Shown here one piece after another: positions 9,358 through 18,774 of a DNA stretch of 46,094 nucleotides. This DNA comes from Streptomyces montanisoli (GTDB lineage: Bacteria; Actinomycetota; Actinomycetes; Streptomycetales; Streptomycetaceae), in contig NZ_JAGIQL010000041.1 of NCBI RefSeq assembly GCF_017813245.1, forward strand, positions 1 through 46,094, read 5' to 3'. A program made the translations under genes and the position numbers. Numbering within the stretch: the stretch's first letter is position 1; each line of letters begins with the position of its first letter. Below the pieces are notes generated by a model. The model was given only the letters and a program-made list of their open reading frames with translations, had not been told where the DNA came from and did no database searches.

Positions 9358-11163
9358 TTACTTCTTGAGGAAGACCTGCTTCACGTCGACCTCGTTCAGG
9401 TCGTTCGAGTAGCGCAGTCCGCCGACGTTGGAGCCGAAGATCTGGAACGTCTTCGTGAAGTACACCGGGGCGGCGGGGTTGATCCGCTTGACGATGTCCT
9501 CGTGGATGGCGGTCCAGGCGGCCTTGGCCTTGGCCGGGTCGGTGATCTTCTCCGCCTTCGCGATGTCGGCGTTCACCTTCGGGTCGTTGATGTGCGAGTA
9601 GTCCGAGGACCCGTCCTGCAGGTTGGTCCCGTCGTACGACGGCGGGATGACCGTGGAGGCCGACGGCCAGTCCTGGCCCCAGCCGGTCATGTACAGGTCC
9701 ATGCCGTTCTTGATCTTGCCCATCTGCTCGTACCAGGTGGCGTTGTCGACTTCCTTCGTCACCGGGTCGAGGCCGATCTTCTTCAGCATGTTGGTGATGA
9801 CCACCGACTGCTGCTGGCGGATCTGCGTGTTGGCGTACGCGTAGACGACCTTCTTGCCCTCGGCGCCCGCCTCCTTGATGAGCTTCTTGGCCTTCGGGAT
9901 GTTGCCGTTCGGCATCTTCTTCTTGCCGAAGGGGTCGAAGTTCGGGTCGAAGCCGGGCAGGGTCGGGGCCAGCAGGCCGGTCGCGACCTCACCGCCGAAG
10001 GCGCCGCCGTCGAGCTTGTACATCTGGGCGCTCGGCATCGCGTACGCGATGGCGTCGCGGATCCGCTTGTCCTTGATGCGGTTCATGTTGAAGTTCATCT
10101 GCCACACGTAGGGCTGGTAGCCCTGGATCGTGCGCTTCATGGCGGCCTTGTTGGCGGTGACCGTCGGAACCTCGGTGGTGGCGACCGCGCCGGTCCACAT
10201 CATGGCGTTCTTGTCGTTCCCGCGGTCGGCGAGGATCGCCTTGGTCTGGTCCTCGTTCTGCACGTTGAGGTTGATGTCGAACCCGTCCACGTACTGGTGG
10301 CGGACCGAGTCGGTCTTCGGGTCCCACTGCGGGTTCTTGACCAGCGTCATCGACTTGCCGGGCTTGAAGTCGGCGATCTTGTAGGGACCGGTCGACAGCG
10401 GCATCTGGTCGTACTTCTGCTTCGTGTCGCCCTTGATCGGCACGGCGGAGTAGCCGGGCATGGTGAGCGCCTGCGGCAGGTCCGGCTCGGGCGTCTTGAA
10501 GTGGAACACGACGGTCTTGGCGTCGGGCGTGGCGAGCACCGAGTCGGGCAGGTGCTTGCCGTCGTAGCCGCCCTTCGGCAGCGCCTTGCGGTAGCTGGAG
10601 CCGGCGCCGGAGAGCCACTGCTGGACGTACGTCGGGCCGTCCGTCTCGAAGGACGCGTACAGGCGCTCGATGGAGTGGCGGATGACGGCGGACGTGATCG
10701 CGTTGCCGTTCTGGTCCTTGATGCCGTCCTTGAGCGTGTACGTCCAGGTCTTGCCGCCGTCGGACTCCTTGCCCGAGTCGGTGGCCAGGTCGCCGACGAC
10801 GGTCAGGTTGCCGTTGGCGTCCTGCGCGTACTGCGTGAGGCCGCGCTGGAGCAGGTCGTCGAGGACCTTGCCGTCGCTGACGTAGGTCTGGCCCGGGTCC
10901 AGGTGCGAGAAGTCGCTCTTCTGGTAGACCTGCATGGTGCCGCCGCTGTGCGCGCCGGGCACGGCGGGGGCCGGGCCCGTGGAGGCCGCCGCGTCGCCGA
11001 ACTTGACCGGCTCGCTCATCTTCTTGGCGTCCTGCTGGGTCTTCGTCTTGGGCTGACCCTTGCTGCTGTTCCCGCTGCCGCCCCCACACGCGGTGAGCGC
11101 CAGCGAGCCGGCGGCGACGGCTATGACCGCGGCCTGCGTTCTGCGCGAGCCAAAGATCCTCAT
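9358..11163 (-). CDS. Peptide ABC importer, substrate-binding lipoprotein
   Basis: A 601-residue SBP_bac_5 (cluster C) binding protein. The N-terminus is a lipoprotein signal with lipobox LTAC, Cys26 being the lipidated residue, followed by a Gly/Ser-rich tether. Family features include a VTYTLKDGIKDQNG-like segment (WTYTLKDGIKDQNG), YVQQW, LSTGPYKIADFKPGK, and a C-terminal region with MGKIKNGMDLYMTGWGQDWP. It captures peptides outside the membrane and delivers them to the DppB/DppC channel. Its position second in the operon, between permease C and permease B, is unusual; in many Dpp/Opp operons it is first. Substrate specificity cannot be read, but the operon type is that used for oligopeptide uptake, including developmental signals in Streptomyces. 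Confidence 0.92.
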   Translation of the reverse strand: MRIFGSRRTQAAVIAVAAGSLALTACGGGSGNSSKGQPKTKTQQDAKKMSEPVKFGDAAASTGPAPAVPGAHSGGTMQVYQKSDFSHLDPGQTYVSDGKVLDDLLQRGLTQYAQDANGNLTVVGDLATDSGKESDGGKTWTYTLKDGIKDQNGNAITSAVIRHSIERLYASFETDGPTYVQQWLSGAGSSYRKALPKGGYDGKHLPDSVLATPDAKTVVFHFKTPEPDLPQALTMPGYSAVPIKGDTKQKYDQMPLSTGPYKIADFKPGKSMTLVKNPQWDPKTDSVRHQYVDGFDINLNVQNEDQTKAILADRGNDKNAMMWTGAVATTEVPTVTANKAAMKRTIQGYQPYVWQMNFNMNRIKDKRIRDAIAYAMPSAQMYKLDGGAFGGEVATGLLAPTLPGFDPNFDPFGKKKMPNGNIPKAKKLIKEAGAEGKKVVYAYANTQIRQQQSVVITNMLKKIGLDPVTKEVDNATWYEQMGKIKNGMDLYMTGWGQDWPSASTVIPPSYDGTNLQDGSSDYSHINDPKVNADIAKAEKITDPAKAKAAWTAIHEDIVKRINPAAPVYFTKTFQIFGSNVGGLRYSNDLNEVDVKQVFLKK

Positions 11164-11271
11164 GGTGGTGAGTACCTATCTTCAGTAGTGATCGGGCGGT
11201 ACTGCCTGTGCGCGGCCTGAATCCGCGTACCTGGAGCGGCAGGTCCCCTCAGCGGGGAGCCGACGGATGTG

Positions 11272-12303
11272 TCAGCGCCCGGACTTCGGGTCGAAAGCGT
11301 CTCGGACCGAGTCGCCGAGGAGGTTGAAGGCCACCACGAAGATGACCATCGCGACACCGGGGTAGAGCATGTACCACGGGTCGAGCTGGATGTAGTCCGC
11401 ACCGTTGGCGAACATGCGACCCCAGTCCGGGGTCGGCTCGACGAAGCCGACGCCGACGAACGACAGGAACGCCACGTTCAGCACGGTGTTCGGCAGCTGC
11501 AGCGTCGCCTGGACCAGGATCGGCGACCAGAGGTTCGGCAGCAGCTCCTTGCGGATGATCCGCCACGGTGAGGCACCGGAGATCTTCGCCGCCTCCACGA
11601 ACTCGCGTTCGCGCATGGTGAGGGTCGCCGCCCTCATCAGACGGGCGATACCCATCCAGCCGAGGCCGCCGACGACGGCGATGATCGCACCGGCGCGCAG
11701 CCAGGTCGGAGTGTTCTCGTCCGGGGCGACGAAGGCGGCGGTGATGACCGGCATCGACGCGATCATGAACAGCTGGGAGGGGAAACCGAGCATGAGGTCG
11801 GTGAACCGGCCGAGCCAGTAGTCGATTGTTCCGCCGAAGTAGCCGCCGACCAGGCCGATCAGGACGCCGACGACCACGATGAGCACCGTGGCGCCGAGTG
11901 CGGTGAAGATCGACGTGCGCATGCCGTACAGCAGCTGCGTGAAGACGTCACGCCCGAGGTTGGGCTCGATGCCGAACCAGTAGCTGCCGGACGCGCCGCC
12001 GAACGAGCCGGCGGGCATGTTGAACTCGTTGAGCAGATCGAGGCTGTTCTGCCCGTACAGCGTGTACGGGTCCTTGCCGTACACCTTGCTGATCAAGGGG
12101 GCGAGCAGCGCGATCGCGAAGAAGAAGATCACGACGCACGCCGATATGATCCCGGTGCGGTCACGCCTGAAACGCCGCCACATCAGCTGGCCGGGAGACA
12201 GACCCTCCTGGGTCTTCGTCTCCTGTGCCCCGTCCTTGGTGAGGGCGTCCGGGCCGTTTCCGCCGGGGACCGAGGTGTCCTCGGTCTGCACTGGACTTGT
12301 CAC
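11272..12303 (-). CDS. dppC: Peptide ABC importer, permease C (DppC/OppC type)
   Basis: A 343-residue permease with an acidic, hydrophilic N-terminus of about 50 residues, an OppC_N-like segment (GQLMWRRFRRDRTGIIS), about six membrane helices and the EAA loop (REFVEAAKISGASPWRIIRK). GTG 12303 is taken as start because GGGGGAAGGG lies just upstream and because it overlaps the stop of a 23-codon leader ORF (TCGTGA). It is the first structural gene of the operon; the next gene (binding lipoprotein) begins 108 bases downstream. Confidence 0.92.
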   Translation of the reverse strand: MTSPVQTEDTSVPGGNGPDALTKDGAQETKTQEGLSPGQLMWRRFRRDRTGIISACVVIFFFAIALLAPLISKVYGKDPYTLYGQNSLDLLNEFNMPAGSFGGASGSYWFGIEPNLGRDVFTQLLYGMRTSIFTALGATVLIVVVGVLIGLVGGYFGGTIDYWLGRFTDLMLGFPSQLFMIASMPVITAAFVAPDENTPTWLRAGAIIAVVGGLGWMGIARLMRAATLTMREREFVEAAKISGASPWRIIRKELLPNLWSPILVQATLQLPNTVLNVAFLSFVGVGFVEPTPDWGRMFANGADYIQLDPWYMLYPGVAMVIFVVAFNLLGDSVRDAFDPKSGR

Positions 12304-12371
12304 GATCGCCCTTCCCCCGTGGGGATCACCATCGCGCGCACGACCCGTGTGGTGCTTATGGCACCGCGCAT
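12300..12371 (-). CDS. 23-residue leader ORF coupled to dppC
   Basis: ATG 12371 has an unusually strong ribosome site, AGGAGG followed by five bases (ACCCC) before ATG. The ORF encodes 23 residues (MRGAISTTRVVRAM, then VIPTGEGRS) and stops with a TGA that overlaps the dppC GTG. It carries three Arg and three Val but no signal peptide, Cys or rare TTA codon. It is most likely a leader peptide that couples translation of the permease to initiation at a strong site. A regulatory or signalling peptide is possible but unsupported. Confidence rests on the ribosome site and overlap, since no protein family is recognised. Confidence 0.5.
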   Translation of the reverse strand: MRGAISTTRVVRAMVIPTGEGRS

Positions 12372-12742
12372 GGGGTCCTCCTCATGAGTCCACTTGTCAC
12401 TTGCGAGAAGGGCGGTTTCTACGCGCGCTGACCCAGCGGTGCCGACGCGCGAGACGCTTGCCCTCAGTGTGCTCGTGAGTCGTCGCCCCCCACAGCGCAT
12501 GACCCATTGACCCGAGCTCAATGGAGCCAACTATTAAGTACGTCCGGGCCGTAAACCACACTTAAAGGGTCTCGTTTTGACAACATCAGCCTGTGCCGTC
12601 CGCCCGAAATCCGGACAAAGCCAGGCCAGACAGACACCCGCGAAACGGACCGTTACCATATGTTCCGGAGCGCGACGTCCGGTATGCGGACGCACGTCAC
12701 ACAAAAATGAGTTGCTGAACGGCTTGATCAAGATATAGAAAA
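12372..12742. other. Upstream region of the peptide-transport operon
   Basis: The stretch between the leader ORF and the typA terminator is less GC-rich between about 12520 and 12740, as expected for a promoter region. Leftward reading gives candidate -35 boxes such as TTGTCA (12577-12582) and TTGGCT (12531-12536), but no matching -10 at the right distance is convincing. A perfect CTTGATCAAG palindrome lies at 12723-12732. No further gene is supported. Confidence 0.45.
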
Positions 12743-12782
12743 CGGCCCGCCCCCGCCGCGTGCGCGGCGAGGGACGGGCCGG
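12743..12782 (-). terminator. Intrinsic terminator of typA with T-tract
   Basis: Near-perfect arms CGGCCCGCCCCCGCCGCG (12743-12760) and CGCGGCGAGGGACGGGCCG (12763-12781) lie just after the typA stop. In the leftward direction they are followed by TTTTCTATATC, a T-rich tail. This is the most classical rho-independent terminator in the window. Confidence 0.85.
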
Positions 12783-12794
12783 TCAGGCGTCGCG

Positions 12795-14669
<1,875 letters not shown>

Positions 14670-14909
14670 GCTGACTGGCGCTTCTCTCGATCGTGGGATG
14701 AGGCGGCTGTCGGTCTGGCCCGTCCGCCCGCCGGCGGTCACGCACGGCTGTGTCCATGGTACGGGGCCGCGACACCCGGGGCCCGCCGCAGTCCCCAGCC
14801 TCCGGCCGGGAGGCGGCCTGACGCCGGGCGGCGGCCGGCGGCTCGGCGGCGTCCGGCGCTGGGGGCGCGGGGCGCGGGGTACTGAGTTCGGGTCGGGACT
14901 CGGACATGA
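14670..14909. other. typA upstream region
   Basis: With the hairpin that follows, this forms a 319-bp stretch without a gene. It must contain the typA promoter, read leftward, but no -35/-10 pair stands out. Ahead of the typA ATG, GAGAGAAG lies about 11 bases upstream and may serve as ribosome site. The rest is GC-rich and shows no recognisable element. Confidence 0.4.
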
Positions 14910-14939
14910 GCTTGCCCGCCGCGTGTGCGGCGGGCAAGC
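14910..14939 (-). terminator. 13-bp hairpin after the lpqW-like gene
   Basis: GCTTGCCCGCCGC (14910-14922) and GCGGCGGGCAAGC (14927-14939) form a perfect stem with loop GTGT, 50 bases after the stop of the leftward binding-lipoprotein gene. A GGTTTT tract lies on its right-hand side, so it would work best for rightward transcription and may be bidirectional. Confidence 0.65.
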
Positions 14940-14988
14940 GGTTTTCCATGATCCCGCGGGTGTCCGCGCGGCCGGTCGGCTCAGAGGC

Positions 14989-17376
14989 TCAGGAGTCGTC
15001 GCCCGAGTCGTCGCCGGACGAGTCCGCGTCCTTGGACGCCTTCGCCGACGCGGACGCCTTCGCGGACGCGGAGGCCGACGCGGACGCCTTGGCCTCGGGT
15101 CCCGAGTGGCCCTTGAGCGACGTGAAGCCGATGTCCTGGTAGCGCGGCGTGCGGAAGCCGAAGGCGCCCACGTTGCGCACGTCGTTCCTCGCGGCGACGA
15201 GCTGGGGCCGCTGGTAGAGCGGGATGGAGCCGGCGGCGGCCCAGATCCTCGCGTCGGCCTTCTTGAGGAGGGCGTCCTCCTTGTCCTGGTCCAGCTCGCC
15301 CACCGCCTGATCGAACAGCTGGTCGATGCGGTCGGTGCCGACGCGGGTGTAGTTCTGCTCGACCATCAGCGACCCGTCGGACGCCGGCTGCGGCTTGGCG
15401 TAGATCGGCCGGCCGTCGGTCGCCGGGTAGGCGGTCGCGGGCCAGGAGTACAGGGCCAGGTCGTACGCGCCCGAGGCGATGTAGTCCTTGAAGAAGCTCG
15501 CGTCCGGGACCTTCGTGAGCTCGGCCTTGATGCCGATCTTGCCGAGCATGTCGGCGATGCTCCCGCCCACCTTGCGCAGCTGCTCGGAGTCCTGGCCCGA
15601 GGGCAGGACGAAGCGGAGCGTCAGCGGCTTGCCCGCCTTGCCGAGCGGGCCCGCCTTGCCCGCCTCGCCCGTCGAGGCCGAGGGCGCGGCGGAACCGGCC
15701 GGGGCGTAGGCGCCGGCCATGCCGCCCGGCTGCTGCTCCATGGGCTTGTCGTCGGAGGAGTCCCCGTGCTTGTCCTTGGCGGACTTCGACGGGCTCGCGG
15801 ACTTCGCGGGCTTCGCGGGCTTCGCGGGCTTCGCGGACTTCGACGGGCTCGCCGATGCGCTCGCGTGCGTCTTCGAGCCCGCCGACCCCTGCTTGTCCGC
15901 CTTCGGTCCTTCGGACTTCTTCCCGCCCGCGTCGGTCCTGTGCCCCTCGCTGCCCGCCTTGGTGGCGTCCTTCGGCGTCGCTCGCAGTCCTTCGGGCGTC
16001 CAGCCGGCGTCCGCGAGGAGCGCGCGCGCCTGGTGCGTGTCCTGCTTGCCCAGCGCGTCGCTGGCGTCCGCGTAGGCCGGCTGGCCCGACACCGCGAGGT
16101 GGCTGCCGAGCGTCCTGGACGGCAGGCCGAGCGGCTTGAGTACGACGTCGGCGAGCTTCTGCCGGTTGATGGCCCGCGCGACCGCCCGCCGCACGCGGTC
16201 GTCCGAGAGCGGCCCGGTCTCGCCGTTCATGGCGAGCTGCGTGTAGGCGGGTTCGAGCGACTTGCGCACGGAGAAGTCCTTCAGCGACTTCTGCTCGTCC
16301 TGGAAGTTCGCGAGTTCCTTGCCCTTGAGCTTCGCGGCCTGCGCCTTGGTGGCGGCCCTGTCCGCGGCCGCGCGCCGCGCCGCCTCCGCCTTCTCCTTGG
16401 CGGTGGGCTTGTGCGCCTTGTGGCCCTCGGCGCCGTTCGCGCCCTGGGCGGGCACCCCGGCGGGGCCCGAGGAGCCGGAGGCGGAGGAGACGCGCCGCGC
16501 CGTGGCGGTGTCGACGGCGGCGACGTCCAGGTCGCCCGCGGCGAGTGCGGCGGCGCGCTTGCCCATGGGCACGGCGCGCAGCTCGATCGCGTTCAGCTTG
16601 GCGGGCTGCCCCCACCAGTGCGGGTTGCGTACGAGGGTGGTGATCTTCTTCTTGCGGTCGACGGACTTGACGGTGAAGGGCCCGGCCGTGGTCTTCAGCG
16701 ACGCACGCGCGTCGTCGTTGAAGGCGCTCGGCGTGGCCATCACCTCCTTCGGGTACAGCGGCGTGAACAGCGCACGCCAGTCCGCGTAGGGCTTGCTGAA
16801 GGTGACCTTGACGTCGAGGTCGTTCTTGCCGCGCTGGATCTTCTCGATCCGGTTGTAGCCGGCGTTGCGCGCGGTCCAGAACGCGGAGTTCTTGCCCCGC
16901 AGCGCGTGCCACTGGGCCACGAAGTCGGGCGCGCCGATCTCCCGACCGTTGCTCCACACGGCGGCCTGGTTGAGCTTGTACTCCACGACCTGCTTGGGCT
17001 CGCGGTCGACGATCTTCGCGGACTCCACGTAGTCGCCGTTCGGCTTCGGGGCGCCGTGCTCGTCGAGCGTGAACAGCGCGGGCAGCACCGCTGCCGCGAT
17101 GCGGCTGGTCGTGGAGTCGGCGTCCGCCTGGAAGGCGTTCAGCGTCGCGGGCACCGTGTCGACGGCCCACTTCATGGTGCCGCCCTGCGCGAGCGAGTCG
17201 CGGGAGGCCGGCGCGATGTCGGCGGCCGCGGGGTCGCCGTTCTTGTTGTCCGAGCCGCAGGCGGACAGCAAGGGCAGGGCGAGGACACCGGTGGTGAGGA
17301 GCGCGACGGAACGGAACGTCCGGGAACACGTCCTCCCGGAGCATGTCCTCCCTCGTGGGGCGCCGACCTGGGACAT
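14989..17376 (-). CDS. ABC-family substrate-binding lipoprotein, LpqW-like
   Basis: A 795-residue SBP_bac_5-type lipoprotein, longer than the usual 500-650. The signal ends in lipobox LSAC with Cys40; MSQVGAPRGR opens the protein and GAAGAGG stands 8 bases before the ATG. Binding-protein blocks on both sides (MKWAVDTVPATLNAF, AVWSNGREIGAPDFV, SFFKDYIASGAYDLALYSW, YTRVGTDRIDQLFDQAVGEL) are intact, but two low-complexity insertions interrupt it. One is Ala/Lys-rich (near residues 310-360) and one Lys/Ala/Ser/Pro-rich (near 480-540, with repeated AKPAKP). The C-terminus is an Ala/Ser/Lys/Asp tail. No permease or ATPase is adjacent. The position next to typA matches mycobacterial lpqW, which works in cell-envelope glycolipid synthesis rather than uptake; the same role here is an inference. 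Confidence 0.85.
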   Translation of the reverse strand: MSQVGAPRGRTCSGRTCSRTFRSVALLTTGVLALPLLSACGSDNKNGDPAAADIAPASRDSLAQGGTMKWAVDTVPATLNAFQADADSTTSRIAAAVLPALFTLDEHGAPKPNGDYVESAKIVDREPKQVVEYKLNQAAVWSNGREIGAPDFVAQWHALRGKNSAFWTARNAGYNRIEKIQRGKNDLDVKVTFSKPYADWRALFTPLYPKEVMATPSAFNDDARASLKTTAGPFTVKSVDRKKKITTLVRNPHWWGQPAKLNAIELRAVPMGKRAAALAAGDLDVAAVDTATARRVSSASGSSGPAGVPAQGANGAEGHKAHKPTAKEKAEAARRAAADRAATKAQAAKLKGKELANFQDEQKSLKDFSVRKSLEPAYTQLAMNGETGPLSDDRVRRAVARAINRQKLADVVLKPLGLPSRTLGSHLAVSGQPAYADASDALGKQDTHQARALLADAGWTPEGLRATPKDATKAGSEGHRTDAGGKKSEGPKADKQGSAGSKTHASASASPSKSAKPAKPAKPAKSASPSKSAKDKHGDSSDDKPMEQQPGGMAGAYAPAGSAAPSASTGEAGKAGPLGKAGKPLTLRFVLPSGQDSEQLRKVGGSIADMLGKIGIKAELTKVPDASFFKDYIASGAYDLALYSWPATAYPATDGRPIYAKPQPASDGSLMVEQNYTRVGTDRIDQLFDQAVGELDQDKEDALLKKADARIWAAAGSIPLYQRPQLVAARNDVRNVGAFGFRTPRYQDIGFTSLKGHSGPEAKASASASASAKASASAKASKDADSSGDDSGDDS

Positions 17377-17635
17377 GACTTGTACCTCTTCATCCTGTTT
17401 TGTGGAATTTAGAGATGATCACACCTATGTCGCTCCACTGAAGTGGCCGATACCGGGCCCGGCCGGGAGACACGGCGGCGAGCTGCGGCAACGCCACTCG
17501 TGCGGCCCATTCGCGTACGCGCCCTTCCCAAGACGGATGTGACGCGGAACACTCTCAGACACGCACAGGAAGCCGCCCGGGGCACGCGTCCCGGGAGCCT
17601 GCGTGCCCCCGCGACCGCGGAAGTGAGGGAACGAC

Positions 17636-17863
17636 ATGTCCCTGCAGGAAGAACTGACGGCGGTGCGCCGCTGCCTCGACGACCTGGTCCGCACGGTCGG
17701 ACGCCTGGAACAGAGCCTCGCGCAGCTTCCCGAGGACCGTCTCGGGCACATGCCGGCCGGCCGCGTCGACCTGGTCACCATCCCCGACACCCCGTACGAC
17801 AGCACGCTGTGGACGGACTCGGACGACGAGGGACTGGGCCTGCGCGACCGCCGCGCACCGTAG
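17636..17863 (+). CDS. Small hypothetical protein upstream of the sdh operon
   Basis: A 75-residue protein with a good ribosome site (GTGAGGGAACGAC before ATG) and only 22 bases between its stop and the sdhC-like start. The first ~38 residues (MSLQEELTAVRRCLDDLVRT onwards) are predicted helical with heptad-like Leu spacing, possibly a short coiled coil. The C-terminal half is acidic and ends in LGLRDRRAP. It has no membrane segment. The family is not recognised. Spacing and codon use suggest it is real and cotranscribed with the succinate dehydrogenase genes. Confidence 0.65.
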   Translation: MSLQEELTAVRRCLDDLVRTVGRLEQSLAQLPEDRLGHMPAGRVDLVTIPDTPYDSTLWTDSDDEGLGLRDRRAP

Positions 17864-17885
17864 GCACTTCTATCCGGGAGACCCC

Positions 17886-18743
17886 TTGGCCACCGGCACA
17901 GAACCCCCTCGCGCCCCCTCCCCGCCGGCCCGCGGCACGGGCGCCTCCGCTCTCACGGGCGTCCGCTCCCCCGGCCGCGCCGCGGTCGCCGCCCGCCACC
18001 TGCGCACCGACCGCTGGTGGCTCCAGCCCGCGGGGACGGCGGCCGGCCTGCTCGCCTTCGTCGCGTACTCCGTGTGGCGCGCGTTCGCGAACGCCGACTA
18101 CTACGCGGCGCCCTACGTGTCGCCGTTCTACTCGCCCTGCGTCGCGCACGACTGCGTGCCCATGAAGGGCGGCGCCGACTGGGACGTGTTCGGCGGCTGG
18201 TGGGGCCTGTCCCCCGCGCTGCTCGTGCTGATCTTCCCGCTCGGCTTCCGGCTGACCTGCTACTACTACCGCAAGGCCTACTACAGGGGCTTCTGGGCCT
18301 CACCGCCCGCGTGCGCCGTCGCCGAGCCGCACGCGAAGTACACGGGCGAGACGCGCCTGCCGCTGATCCTGCAGAACGTCCACCGGTACTTCTTCTACTT
18401 CGCGCTACTGGTCGCCGGCGTCCTCACGTACGACACCGTGCTCTCCTTCCGCGACGCGGACGGGGCCTGGGGCCACATGGGACTCGGCTCGCTGGTCTTC
18501 GTCGTCAACATCGCGCTGATCTGGGCGTACACCCTCTCCTGCCACTCGTGCCGCCATCTGATCGGAGGCCGGCTGAGGCACTTCTCCAAGCACCCCGTCC
18601 GCTACCGGCTGTGGGGCTGGGTGGGGAAGCTGAACGCGCGCCACGCCCAGCTCGCCTGGGCGTCGCTGGTGAGCGTGGCGGTCGCCGACTTCTACGTCTA
18701 CCTCGTCGCGTCCGGCGTCTTCGGCGACCCGCGTTTCCTCTAG
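17886..18743 (+). CDS. Succinate dehydrogenase/fumarate reductase membrane subunit (single fused anchor)
   Basis: A 285-residue protein with five hydrophobic segments (about residues 44-66, 112-133, 166-188, 198-220, 253-277), the topology of type-B SdhC/FrdC anchors that carry both haems in one subunit. His residues lie near helix ends (LQNVHRYFFYF, SCHSCRHLIGG, LNARHAQLAW) and could be haem ligands. The start is TTG 17886, supported by GGGAGA six bases upstream and by the absence of a better in-frame start. It is followed 31 bases later by the flavoprotein gene. The set resembles the second, non-classical sdh locus known in Streptomyces. The quinone and direction of electron flow cannot be read. 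Confidence 0.8.
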   Translation: MATGTEPPRAPSPPARGTGASALTGVRSPGRAAVAARHLRTDRWWLQPAGTAAGLLAFVAYSVWRAFANADYYAAPYVSPFYSPCVAHDCVPMKGGADWDVFGGWWGLSPALLVLIFPLGFRLTCYYYRKAYYRGFWASPPACAVAEPHAKYTGETRLPLILQNVHRYFFYFALLVAGVLTYDTVLSFRDADGAWGHMGLGSLVFVVNIALIWAYTLSCHSCRHLIGGRLRHFSKHPVRYRLWGWVGKLNARHAQLAWASLVSVAVADFYVYLVASGVFGDPRFL

Positions 18744-18774
18744 ACGAAAGCCCCCGACAGGAGAGCCACCAGAC

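Noticed and set aside
12372..12510. A 36-codon leftward ORF (MGHALWGATTHEHTEG...) ahead of the leader peptide
   Set aside because: No ribosome site is present upstream and it ends before the leader ORF without overlap, so there is nothing to support translation.
12576..12581. TTGACA read rightward as a -35 box
   Set aside because: No -10 hexamer occurs 16-18 bases downstream and no rightward gene follows.
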